The notes under the pieces are model-generated. The model was given only the letters and a program-made list of their open reading frames with translations. It was not told where the DNA came from and ran no database searches. A stretch of DNA of 64,000 bases from Mesobacillus maritimus (GTDB lineage: Bacteria > Bacillota > Bacilli > Bacillales > Cytobacillaceae). The stretch spans positions 310,001 to 374,000 of the forward strand of contig NZ_JAMBNR010000003.1 in the NCBI RefSeq assembly GCF_023715205.1. The letters run 5' to 3'. Made by a program: the position numbers and the translations under genes. Shown here piece after piece: positions 51,038-59,472 of this stretch (position 1 is the first letter of the stretch; each line of letters opens with the position of its first letter).

Positions 51038-52099
51038 TTAGGCTCTAGCTTTTAAGCGTGTAATAATTTCATTGGTCACTTCACTAGTCGTATGCTTTCC
51101 GCCAATGTCTGGAGTTAACATCCCGTCATTTGTAACACTTTCAACGACATCTAAAAGCACTGTACCAAGTTCTTCTTCTCCATAATGGTCGAGCATCATT
51201 TTCGCTGTCCAAATTTGTCCGATTGGGTTGGCAATCCCTTTCCCAATAATATCTGGTGCCGAACCGTGAACTGGTTCAAACATCGATGGATATTTTCCGT
51301 TCACATTGATGTTCGCTGCTGGCGCAATTCCGATGCTTCCCATAACCGCAGCGCCAATGTCGGTTAACACATCGCCAAACAAGTTACTTGCGACAATCAC
51401 GTCAAAACGGGAAGGATTGGTCACGAAGAAAGCAGCTAGGGCATCGATGTGCTGTGAATCGGTACCGATTTCCGGATAATCCTTTGAAACATCCTGAAAC
51501 ACTTCATCCCAGAACGGCATTGAATGAAAGATACCATTTGATTTCGTTGCACTCGTCACATGCTGCTTCCGTTTTGTCGCTAACTCAAACGCATAGCGCA
51601 TCGCACGCTCAGTGCCTCGTCTCGAGAAGATCGCATTTTGAATCGCAATCTCATCTTCCCCTTGGTAAATACGACCACCAACTGAACTATATTCTCCCTC
51701 ACTATTCTCACGAACGACAATGAGATCAAAGTCTTTAGGATTGACTAATGGAGAGCGAACACCCTTGAAGATTTTAGCAGGACGTACGTTGATGACTTGT
51801 TCGAATTCACGGCGCAGCTTGATCAGTAGACCCCACAACGAAATATGGTCTGGTACTAGCTTCGCATTCCCCACTGCACCTAAAAAGATAGAATCAAAGT
51901 CTTGCAATCTTTCAAGACCATCTTCTGGCATCATCACCCCATGCTCTAAATAATACTCACAGCTATAGGGAAACTCTGTGAATTCAAAAGACAAGCCTCC
52001 ATGAAGGTCTGATACCGTTTGCAAAACCTCGATTGCAGCTGGTACGACTTCTCTGCCAATTCCATCGCCTGGAATGCTAGCAATTTTTAAGTTTTTCAA
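51038..52099 (-). CDS. Tartrate dehydrogenase/D-malate dehydrogenase family enzyme
   Basis: A 353-residue NAD-dependent beta-decarboxylating dehydrogenase related to isopropylmalate dehydrogenase. IASIPGDGIGREVVPAAIEVL is the start motif, VRENSEGEYSSVGGRIY with the conserved Tyr, TSATKSNGIF with the catalytic Lys, and NLFGDVLTDIGAAVMGSIGIAPAANIN with the metal-binding Asp residues. The VNVRPAKIFKGVRSPL loop is of the TtuC/DmlA/YcsA type rather than LeuB. Such enzymes oxidise D-malate or tartrate, and convert meso-tartrate to D-glycerate. The TTG at 52099 is preferred, with GAGGGGG upstream. First gene of the operon, behind an inverted-repeat operator. Confidence 0.88.
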   Translation of the reverse strand: MKNLKIASIPGDGIGREVVPAAIEVLQTVSDLHGGLSFEFTEFPYSCEYYLEHGVMMPEDGLERLQDFDSIFLGAVGNAKLVPDHISLWGLLIKLRREFEQVINVRPAKIFKGVRSPLVNPKDFDLIVVRENSEGEYSSVGGRIYQGEDEIAIQNAIFSRRGTERAMRYAFELATKRKQHVTSATKSNGIFHSMPFWDEVFQDVSKDYPEIGTDSQHIDALAAFFVTNPSRFDVIVASNLFGDVLTDIGAAVMGSIGIAPAANINVNGKYPSMFEPVHGSAPDIIGKGIANPIGQIWTAKMMLDHYGEEELGTVLLDVVESVTNDGMLTPDIGGKHTTSEVTNEIITRLKARA

Positions 52100-52131
52100 T
52101 GTTGTTGCCCCCTCTTCAGTTTTTTGCACAA

Positions 52132-52196
52132 ACGGTCGTCGGTCGACCGTCTTTGTTTTGTAATCCTACTATATAACAGAATTTTTCATACAGCAA
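52132..52196 (-). promoter_or_regulatory. Promoter and GntR operator of the hydroxyacid operon
   Basis: On the minus strand TTGCTG (52191-52196) and TATAGT (52168-52173) are 17 bases apart. Just downstream of the start of transcription, ACGGTCG (52132-52138) and CGACCGT (52144-52150) form a perfect inverted repeat with a 5-base spacer. This is the sort of site used by FCD-type GntR regulators, and one is encoded 220 bases upstream. Confidence 0.65.
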
Positions 52197-52269
52197 GTTA
52201 ATTTTTAGACTTTTTTGACTGTTTGGAGCACAGTGAACGCAACTCAAAAGGCTAGATTGGGAACTTTTC

Positions 52270-52308
52270 AAAACAAAAACAAGCTGTTTTATTTTGCAAA
52301 CAGCTTGT
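52270..52308 (-). terminator. Intrinsic terminator of the GntR gene
   Basis: ACAAGCTGTTT and AAACAGCTTGT form a perfect 11-base stem, followed on the minus strand by TTTTGTTTT. Confidence 0.88.
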
Positions 52309-52318
52309 CCTACCGTCT

Positions 52319-52990
52319 TTATTTTTCATCGTCTGTCGCAAGGACTTCGACTAAATGTTCAGTATCCAGCTCTAAATGATTAATCATTTCTTGGGCGGCT
52401 TGATCTTCATCGCGCTGTTTGATGAAACTAAAAATTAGCTGATGTTGTTGAAGGATATCTTCTGCGCGATGATTTCCTTTAAAGTTTAAGACTCGAAAAT
52501 AATGGATAAGTCCTTTTAAATCGTAAACTTGCTTTTGCAAATGAGCATTGTTCGTGAAAGTTAGAATCAACTGATGAAATTTTTCATTGAGTGTAATAAT
52601 CGAATTGTCATCCTGCTTTGCTTGAATCGCTGCCTCTGTATCAGCGAGTACCTGCTCAAGCTCAGCCAACTCTTGGTCACTTGCAATTTTCGTTGTTAAC
52701 CTCACCGCAAACGATTCGAGTGCCATCCGGCAATAATAAATATCCTTCACATCTTTTAGAGTAGGCTCATAAACAAAAACCTTTGAGTTCTCTACAACCA
52801 GTAGACCTTCTTTTTCAAGAATGCGAACGGCCTCACGGATTGGGCTCTTACTGACATTATGTTCTTTTGCTAACTGCGTCTCATTGATCCGTTCACCAGG
52901 CTGATATTTCCCGTCAAAAATCATTTGCCTAATCATGTGATAAAACTGTATGTAATAAGGAGCTTGTTTTTCGATTGATAGGTCGCTCAT
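52319..52990 (-). CDS. GntR family regulator with FCD domain
   Basis: A 223-residue FadR-subfamily regulator. Residues 8-75 form the winged helix (GERINETQLAKEHNVSKSPIREAVRILEKEGLL) and residues 85-215 the all-helical FCD domain, which binds small organic acids through a metal held by conserved Asp/His residues (YCRMALESFAVRL, NEKFHQLILTFTNN). It is upstream of the tartrate/malate dehydrogenase operon on the same strand, with its own terminator, and probably represses that operon at the inverted repeat 52132-52150. Confidence 0.9.
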   Translation of the reverse strand: MSDLSIEKQAPYYIQFYHMIRQMIFDGKYQPGERINETQLAKEHNVSKSPIREAVRILEKEGLLVVENSKVFVYEPTLKDVKDIYYCRMALESFAVRLTTKIASDQELAELEQVLADTEAAIQAKQDDNSIITLNEKFHQLILTFTNNAHLQKQVYDLKGLIHYFRVLNFKGNHRAEDILQQHQLIFSFIKQRDEDQAAQEMINHLELDTEHLVEVLATDDEK

Positions 52991-53476
52991 CGTTTTAACC
53001 TCATTTCTATTCTTAATAACGGGTTAGAGATTGATTGGAATTTAATTTAATTAAACTATACCATTACTACTAGTAGATTTAGTAGTGTCTTCCTTTTTTA
53101 AAAGTGAGTCTTCAGTAAACTTCATTGCATGGACCAATTCAAAGTCTCTAGAATCCCCATCGGCCTATGAAAGATGGTCATTACTACCCTTCTCTTATAA
53201 AAGTGTTCAAAGTCAGATAGAACAAGTACTTCTATTAAAAATAGGGAAAAAGCCTATCTCAGTATTCGTCATTAACATAACACATAATGGAAAATACAAG
53301 TCTTACAATATATCCAGTCCTTACGGGAACACATAAGCCACGATTAAGTTAAGAACTTGAATTTTCCACGTTAGATTTTATGCCAAACCAACTGACAAAG
53401 CGATAAAAAAAGTTAAAGTAGAAACCAAGGACAAAGAGTTCCGACTCATAATTATTATAACGGGAGGCGTTATATT
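52991..53476. other. Intergenic region before the amidase gene
   Basis: About 490 bases. An 83-codon plus-strand frame (53085-53336) has no ribosome binding site and no family resemblance. Short ACTAC/GTAGT inverted repeats lie near 53065-53090. Nothing else recognised. Confidence 0.5.
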
Positions 53477-54934
53477 TTGGAGAACACTACTTTATCTACA
53501 TCCACTAAGTTTCGATTTGAAGAGGTCACGGTGAAACAATTACAAACTGGCTACGCAAATGGAGAGTTTACAGCAGAAGAAGTGGTGCAGTCGTTTTTAG
53601 AAAGAATAGAAGAGTTTGAAGCAAATTACAATGCTTTTACCTTTCGAAATCCTCACATAATAGAAGAGGCAAAAGCGTTCGATCGTTTGCGTGAGGAAGG
53701 GGCAGAGCTTGGGCCACTTGCTGGCATTCCAATTGTTATTAAGGAAGCGGTTGATATAGCCGGCTATCCATCAACCTTCGGATGGGCTCCCCTCGCGAAA
53801 GCAGTAGGTGGAATGGAGCTAATGCCGGCAAAAGATGCACCAGTGGTGACGCAATTAAAACAAGCTGGAGAGATCATTCTTGGTAAAACCAATATTCCTG
53901 CTTTTAGTTGTGCCTATAATGCGAACAACAGCTGGGCTGGCCCTACTTTTAATGCAGTGAATCGCGAAATCTCACCTGGCGGAAGCAGTAGTGGCACGGC
54001 GATGGCTGTGTCAGGAAACTTTGCTGTACTTGGGGTAGCTGAAGAAACAGCAGGATCGATTCAGGTTCCAGCTGCCGCCCAAGCATTGGTCGGCATCAAG
54101 CCATCGTTTGGGCTAATTCCGTCTAAAGGCGTGACTCCGCTTGCGGGTAGTACGCGCGATGTTTTAGGCCCTCATGCTCGAACAGTGGAAGATGCAGCAA
54201 TTATGTTGTCGGTCATGGCAGGCTATTCAAAGGAAGATGTTAAAACCGCAGTAGCAAAAGGCAATGTTCCTGACGCAGGCTACACTGCTTTTCTTGATGC
54301 TGGGGCACTTAAAGGAAAACGATTGGGCTTGTACGGACCTGGCTGGCGCACAGCTGAACTTTCACCGGAAACGGAAGAACTATATGCACGAGCCATTGAT
54401 GAGCTTAAAAAGCTCGGAGCGGAAGTTGTCGAAGACCCGTTTGCGGGCACTGGCTTTGCAGAGTACATGAAGGCAAAGAACGGTTTTATTGGGATGGAAT
54501 CGTTCTTTTACGACCTTGAAAACTATTTAAAAAATATCAGTGCAGAGCTCTCCATTCGCAGCGTATTTGAAAAAGCAGGTGAAGTTCCATGGGCCGAAGG
54601 TGGTCCATTAAGTCTTGTTAGTGATTTAATTAACGCCGAGACTGCGGCAAAGGACCCGAACTATTTACCTGATCTCACTGAATTTTCCGAGGTTAAAAAC
54701 GAATTGCTACGCATCACTAATCATGTGCTGGAAATCCATGACTTAGATGGGTTTGTTTATCCGCAGATGCCAGAAGCAATTCCGGCACGAGAAGTCGATA
54801 ACGTGAAATCAACAACCATTTCAGAAATCAATATCAGCGGCCTGCCGCTCATTACGGTACCTGCTGGTTATTACGAATGCGGCTCTCCGTTTGCGCTTGC
54901 TTTCTTCGGTAAAATGTGGAGCGAAGCCAACTAA
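53477..54934 (+). pseudogene. Amidase with a frameshifted C-terminus
   Basis: A 485-codon amidase-signature enzyme (GatA-like), starting at TTG with GGGAGG 9 bases upstream. The Ser-Ser-Lys triad is present: Lys89 (VIKEAVDI), the serines of SPGGSSSG (about 170-172) and Ser194 in AEETAGSIQVPAA, where the usual first Gly of GGS is Ala. The reading frame stops after KMWSEAN, but another frame continues without interruption as QLIGMSYAYEQATNHRVAP, the usual family ending, to a TAG at 54997-54999, directly before a terminator. One base, probably a C in a CC(C) run at 54926-54928, seems lost. This is either a recent mutation or a sequencing error; the missing tail is about 24 residues, so activity might survive. 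Confidence 0.75.
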
Positions 54935-55005
54935 TTGGCATGAGTTACGCTTATGAACAAGCGACGAACCATCGTGTAGCACCGACATTAGAATCGTAGA
55001 ATGAT

Positions 55006-55031
55006 GCAGGGGACTGTTCACCGTCCCCTGC
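55006..55031 (+). terminator. Intrinsic terminator of the amidase gene
   Basis: GCAGGGGAC and GTCCCCTGC form a perfect 9-base stem with an 8-base loop, then TTTCTT. It follows the TAG of the restored amidase frame by seven bases. Confidence 0.82.
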
Positions 55032-55074
55032 TTTCTTGAATACCTTAGGTAAAAACAATAAAGGAATGAGGATC

Positions 55075-55695
55075 ATGCCACCTGCTTTACCTGTCAAAAT
55101 TAAAACGCTCAAAGTCAGCAACGGACCGAACCAGACCATCTTTCACCCCAGAGTCGTCCGGATGGCCAACCCAACGCTGGAGCAACGGATCAACCGAGCG
55201 ATTGTTCAGCAAACGCAACAGTTGATTGATCAACAAGTTGGGAATATGCCCTCCACTGTAGCCGAAATGCTTGGTACTTTTGAACTCAAAAATAACCAAC
55301 GTGACGTTCTGAGCTTATCACTTAGCAACTATACGTATCACCAGCAAGCTGCGCATGGAATGACGTACATCAAATCTTTAACCTTCGACCTTTATACGGG
55401 AACAAAATCTACCTTAAAAGACCTTTTTAAACCGGGCAGTGATTATGTCGCCAGACTCTCTGCAATGATTCAAAAACAGATTAATGAACGCGAAGTCCCC
55501 CTCTTAAACCCATTCACTTCTATTCAACCGGACCAAGACTTTTACATTGCTGACAAAACACTAGTGATCTATTTTCAACTCTATGATTTGACCCCTTATG
55601 TATACGGCTTTCCGATGTTCCCGATCTCGGTCTATGACATCCAAGATATCATCAAGGAAGATGGGCCGCTTGGGAGGTTGGCTCAGAATAACTAA
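55075..55695 (+). CDS. DUF3298 (RsiV-like) domain protein
   Basis: A 206-residue protein. The C-terminal part resembles DUF3298/RsiV-type domains: SLTFDLYTGTKSTLKDLFKPGSDYVARLSAMI, followed by DQDFYIADKTLVIYFQLYDLTPYVYGFPMFPISVYDIQDII, the usual strand pattern. An N-terminal DUF4163-like region (LSLSLSNYTYHQQAAHGMTY) precedes it. No signal peptide or membrane segment is visible, in contrast to RsiV. In RsiV the domain binds lysozyme; here no ligand can be inferred. The ATG at 55075 follows AAAGGAATGAGG. It ends at its own terminator. Confidence 0.8.
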   Translation: MPPALPVKIKTLKVSNGPNQTIFHPRVVRMANPTLEQRINRAIVQQTQQLIDQQVGNMPSTVAEMLGTFELKNNQRDVLSLSLSNYTYHQQAAHGMTYIKSLTFDLYTGTKSTLKDLFKPGSDYVARLSAMIQKQINEREVPLLNPFTSIQPDQDFYIADKTLVIYFQLYDLTPYVYGFPMFPISVYDIQDIIKEDGPLGRLAQNN

Positions 55696-55698
55696 CAG

Positions 55699-55722
55699 GC
55701 AGGGATATTCCCTGCTTTTTTC
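55699..55722 (+). terminator. Intrinsic terminator of the DUF3298 gene
   Basis: GCAGGGA and TCCCTGC pair around a 3-base loop and are followed by TTTTTT. Confidence 0.9.
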
Positions 55723-55880
55723 CGTGCCCCTAATTATCAAACCCACTTTAAAAGTCTTGATTATCTTCTCCGTGACCGATGAACCCCAAATATATGTTAG
55801 AAAACCTCACGCACTTATGGCATTAAATTCACTCTCTTTGTAACCTATAAATAGAAAATAACACAAGGGAGCGAGAAAAG

Positions 55881-57479
55881 ATGCCAAAGAAAACTCTTAA
55901 AACATTAGGATTAGTCAGTGTAAGTGCAGCAACTCTACTATCTGCTACTCTAGTATTGAGTGATGAGACGGGGGAAGCAAAGAAGCAGAAGGAACCCACT
56001 TTTAACATCCTGCAAACCACTTCAGTGGATAAAGTTAGAGGAAAATATTATTTACCGACATCGCTGGATACAGCACAATGGGGCTACTTGCCAAATCGCG
56101 ATAGCAAAGCAGTAATGACTGTACCCTCAGGTAGCACCGTCACAGTTGATACCGTCTCCCACGAAGGGATTTTAGAAGACCAGGGACGAGATCCAGTTGA
56201 ATACTTTGCCCAGCACGGCATAAGCAAAGAACAGGTATTAAAAGATGCGATTGAAATTGCCGGTTCTGAATTAGATCATGATTTTGATGCGGACGGCCCT
56301 CATGTCGTAACCGGACCCATTGCTGTTGAAGGGGCTGAACCAGGAGATGTATTAAAGGTAGAAGTTTTATCCTTGGCGCCACGCGTTCCATACGGCGTCA
56401 TTTCCAACCGCCATTACAAAGGAGCTCTTCCAGGTGAATTCCCAGAAAACAAAGGCCGACAAGAAGGAGCCAGCGCCGAGAACCCAGAGCTTTATAACAA
56501 CGTCTCAAAGTTTACTCCATTAGAAGAAATCAACGGAAAATACTATGGAGTTCTGCCGATTGAAAGTGGCGGTGAAGTGCGGTTCCCAGTGAAGCCGTTT
56601 ATGGGACTAATGGGTGTCGCTGGAGACACCAGCGACAAACTTAGTTCGGTTCCACCAACGGAAACAGGTGGAAATATTGATATCAATGAGTTAGGTGTCG
56701 GTTCTACCCTTTATTTGCCTGTTGAAGTGGCAGGTGCCCTCTTTTATACGGGTGATCCTCACTTTGCCCAAGGCGATGGTGAAGTTGCGTTGACTGCATG
56801 GGAAGCATCTTTACGGGGAACATTCCGCTTAACTGTTTTGAAACAAGATGACCCAACGCTTCCACGTGAGGGCGAATTGGTTCAACCTTTTGCTGAAACA
56901 GAAGATTATTGGATTCCAATTGGCTTGGACGAAGACTTAGATGAAGCAATGAAGGAAAGCGTCCGTGAAGCGGTAGCATTTTTAAATGAAAAATTGGGAA
57001 TGGACCGTGCCACTGCCCTAGCTTATATGAGTGCAGCAACAGATTTTGAAGTTTCCCAGGTGGTGGACAAAACCAAAGGCATTCATGCGCTCATTGAAAA
57101 ACGCCATTTCATTGATAACCTGGACATGAACGTGTTTGTTGACCAAAAGAAAGTCAAAGCGAAACGATTCAATGATGAATTCTATGTATCGATTGATTCT
57201 TTAGTTAAAACCTTAGGCGGGAAAACGAAAGCAAACCATAAAAAAGGTGTAGTTAACGTGACAGCAACCGTTAATGACCAAACAACAACCTTTGTAGAAA
57301 ACAGCATTATTTATACCGTCGACGGGAAAGATCTTCAATTGGATAAAACACCTGTTGTACTTGATAAGGAGCTCTATGTACCCATCAGTGTGGTCGATGA
57401 TCTCCTTAACATAAACGTTAACTGGAGCACTTCCAACAAGAGCTTAATCGCAAACATGACGTATAATACAAAAAAATAA
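55881..57479 (+). CDS. Secreted acetamidase/formamidase-like protein with copper amine oxidase-like stalk domain
   Basis: A 532-residue exported protein combining two modules. Residues 1-33 look like a signal peptide. Residues 40-375 resemble the FmdA/AmdA acetamidase-formamidase family: GSTVTVDTVSHEGI, GPHVVTGPIAVEGAEPGDVLKVEVL, GGEVRFPVKPFMGLMGVAG, GGNIDINELGVGSTLYLPVEVAGALFYTGDPHFAQGDGEV. Residues 405-530 are a copper amine oxidase N-domain-like stalk module (NVFVDQKKVKAKRFNDEFYVSIDSLVKTLGG, PVVLDKELYVPISVVDDLL), common on Bacillus surface proteins. It probably cleaves short-chain amides outside the cell. AAGGGAGCGAG precedes the ATG. Confidence 0.87.
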   Translation: MPKKTLKTLGLVSVSAATLLSATLVLSDETGEAKKQKEPTFNILQTTSVDKVRGKYYLPTSLDTAQWGYLPNRDSKAVMTVPSGSTVTVDTVSHEGILEDQGRDPVEYFAQHGISKEQVLKDAIEIAGSELDHDFDADGPHVVTGPIAVEGAEPGDVLKVEVLSLAPRVPYGVISNRHYKGALPGEFPENKGRQEGASAENPELYNNVSKFTPLEEINGKYYGVLPIESGGEVRFPVKPFMGLMGVAGDTSDKLSSVPPTETGGNIDINELGVGSTLYLPVEVAGALFYTGDPHFAQGDGEVALTAWEASLRGTFRLTVLKQDDPTLPREGELVQPFAETEDYWIPIGLDEDLDEAMKESVREAVAFLNEKLGMDRATALAYMSAATDFEVSQVVDKTKGIHALIEKRHFIDNLDMNVFVDQKKVKAKRFNDEFYVSIDSLVKTLGGKTKANHKKGVVNVTATVNDQTTTFVENSIIYTVDGKDLQLDKTPVVLDKELYVPISVVDDLLNINVNWSTSNKSLIANMTYNTKK

Positions 57480-57484
57480 GACGC

Positions 57485-57554
57485 GGGACAGAGGGACAGG
57501 TCCCTCGTCCCGGCTGACTTCTGTACTGAGACACGGTGCCTGTCCCTCTGTCCC
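57485..57554. repeat. GGGACAG-type inverted repeat
   Basis: GGGACAGAGGGACAGG (57485-57500) and its exact complement (57539-57554) flank a 38-base loop that itself contains GTCCCTCGTCCC. The right arm is preceded by GGTGCCTGTCCC, linking it to the GGTGCC palindrome family. It lies between convergent genes and may act as a terminator. Confidence 0.85.
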
Positions 57555-57591
57555 ACCTGACAGTTCGGTGGTTGCCAGGGGGTCTTTTCTC

Positions 57592-58263
57592 TTAATATTT
57601 CTTTTGTAAATAAGAAAGCGAAACTTGTAGATTTGCATTGCGTTCACGGATTAAATCGAGTAAATCTTTATCTTTCGTTTCATTTTTACTACGAATATCA
57701 AATGTGTACCGAATCATTGTTCCAAGGTTTGTTGTTTCCACTTGACGAAGAACATAATGCTTCGTATGTTCTGCGAGAAGATCATCAAACAAATTTTCAT
57801 GATTCAAATTTTCTGGAACAGTTACTTTTAAAACTTGAGTACCTTTGCCTTTTCCATAATCGTACTTATATAGAAGGTAAAAAATTAAACTGGCACAAAC
57901 GGTTAACATGATCGCCAAATCAATTCGATACAATCCGCAAGTCATTCCAACACATAAACCAAAGAAGATATAAGCAATGTCTTTCGCATCGGTCACCGCA
58001 CTGCGGAAGCGAATCAGTGAAAAGACCGCAAATAAACCAAACGCGACCCCCGCATTGCCACTAACAACATTCATCACGACGGATACAACCACACTCATCA
58101 TCACAATTGTATGAACAAAGGACTGTGAATAATGTTCTCCTGTAAACGTGATTTGATAGACATTTGTGATGATTAAACTTAATCCCGCGGCTGCAATCAT
58201 CGCCAAGAAACTCATTAGCATCGTATGTTCCCCTGCGGAAACAAAAGTGAATAATTCGGTCAT
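57592..58263 (-). CDS. DUF4956 family membrane protein
   Basis: A 223-residue protein with four membrane segments in its first 130 residues (MLMSFLAMIAAAGLSLIITNVYQITF, VVMNVVSGNAGVAFGLFAVFSLIRFRSAVTDAKDIAYIFFGLCVGMTCGL) and a cytosolic C-terminal alpha/beta part. The FSLIRFRSAVTDAKDIAYIF signature defines DUF4956. It follows the VTC-domain gene by two bases, a widespread pairing thought to concern polyphosphate or a related polymer at the membrane. Function is not established. Confidence 0.88.
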   Translation of the reverse strand: MTELFTFVSAGEHTMLMSFLAMIAAAGLSLIITNVYQITFTGEHYSQSFVHTIVMMSVVVSVVMNVVSGNAGVAFGLFAVFSLIRFRSAVTDAKDIAYIFFGLCVGMTCGLYRIDLAIMLTVCASLIFYLLYKYDYGKGKGTQVLKVTVPENLNHENLFDDLLAEHTKHYVLRQVETTNLGTMIRYTFDIRSKNETKDKDLLDLIRERNANLQVSLSYLQKKY

Positions 58264-58265
58264 TT

Positions 58266-59036
58266 TTATCTTCCTCCCATTGTTACAACTTCTCTTATTT
58301 CTTCATTTATGACAGGGAGTATTTCCCCTTTTAATAATTCCAAGCTTGTGCAAAACTTGGAGGCACTGCGCTGCTCACATTCTAGTAATTGTAATATTCG
58401 CGTCAACCATAACGGAACACTGTGGGTGACTTTCACTTCAAGGACGACAAGATTGGGGTCAATAAAGTTCTGACCGTATGGCCCATGTTCAATTCTAAGG
58501 TCTTCGTTCCGACAACGAAGATTCAAGTCAAAAGTCACGCGTAAATCCGGATCGGTGATGCAGTGGAACGCGTGGCGATCATAGCTAACGACCATTTCTG
58601 GTCGTAAATCATAAAATCTCTTAAAATAGTCAATCTCCTTCATAATTTGCGGATTCGAAACATCATAATAAATCGGCGATGAAGTTTCATAACTCGTGTT
58701 TAGATAATGATAAGCATGCATGAGTGGAATCGCTGTTCGTCTTTTATTGACGACATTATTATGCTTTTGCTTAACCTCAAAAAAAGCAGTACCGCTGAGG
58801 TCGGTATCATCATAGATTCGTAGTCTCAGTTTTTGGCGAAACTTCAATTTATTTTTCACTTCATAATAAATCTTGTGCTCCGGATTCTCGAAATACAGAC
58901 TTGTCACCGTATATCTCCCCTGATCGCCAAACTTATCAAAGCGCATATAAGGTGCCATCATTTCAACCAGCAACTCATATTGCTGCCGGGTAATCAAATA
59001 CTTTTGCTCTCTACGACTAAAAACTTCTAAAGCCAT
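58266..59036 (-). CDS. VTC domain protein, putative polyphosphate polymerase
   Basis: A 256-residue tunnel-fold protein of the VTC/polyphosphate polymerase family. It opens with FSRREQKYLITRQQYELL, where the conserved E-x-K-Y-L is visible, and continues with the Arg/Lys-rich strands YTVTSLYFENPEHKIYYEV, KLRLRIYDD and FFEVKQKHNNVVNKRRTAIP that line the tunnel. VVLEVKVTHSVPLWL carries the late acidic and basic residues. Yeast Vtc4 makes polyphosphate with this fold; the bacterial protein has not been shown to. In many bacilli a cotH gene joins this pair, but none is here. Confidence 0.88.
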   Translation of the reverse strand: MALEVFSRREQKYLITRQQYELLVEMMAPYMRFDKFGDQGRYTVTSLYFENPEHKIYYEVKNKLKFRQKLRLRIYDDTDLSGTAFFEVKQKHNNVVNKRRTAIPLMHAYHYLNTSYETSSPIYYDVSNPQIMKEIDYFKRFYDLRPEMVVSYDRHAFHCITDPDLRVTFDLNLRCRNEDLRIEHGPYGQNFIDPNLVVLEVKVTHSVPLWLTRILQLLECEQRSASKFCTSLELLKGEILPVINEEIREVVTMGGR

Positions 59037-59472
59037 CCTGTTGTCCCTCCAACTTCCTTTTTCTCATTTAACTGATACCCTTATTTTGCCTGTTGACAAT
59101 GAGGATACAGCGTGAAGGAAATGAGAAAACAATGAGAACTTGGTTAGAGATAGAAAAGCGCAAGCGGCTTGTTCAGGGGCGACAGGCATAAGACTGCCTC
59201 TATTTGTTCACTCACTCCCTAACTTTTGGTTATATTTGTGGTGAACTTTAGCACAATTCTTGGTAAAATAGAGATAAACACTTAACATAGTCTTTATAGA
59301 ATCACTATGTGGAAATTCTTTAAAATCATAAAACCATTTACTGTTTTTTTGCTTTAAACCTTAAAACTCTTGCTGTGAAACAAATTTAACTTTCTCAACC
59401 AGCAAGAGTTTAGAGAAGAAATTTTTAAATCCAGTAATGAATAAACTTTTTACCTAGAATAGGGTGGGACAA
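59037..59472. other. Intergenic region between divergent VTC and iolR genes
   Basis: About 430 bases. A fragment of the GC-rich repeat lies at 59155-59190 (AAAGCGCAAGCGGCTTGTTCAGGGG, then GCGACAGGCATAAGAC). The rest is AT-rich and holds an imperfect inverted repeat of AACTCTTGCTG and CAGCAAGAGTT at 59366-59410, a possible terminator or operator. Confidence 0.6.

Noticed and set aside
53085-53336. 83-codon plus-strand frame before the amidase gene
   Set aside because: No ribosome binding site and no recognisable sequence.
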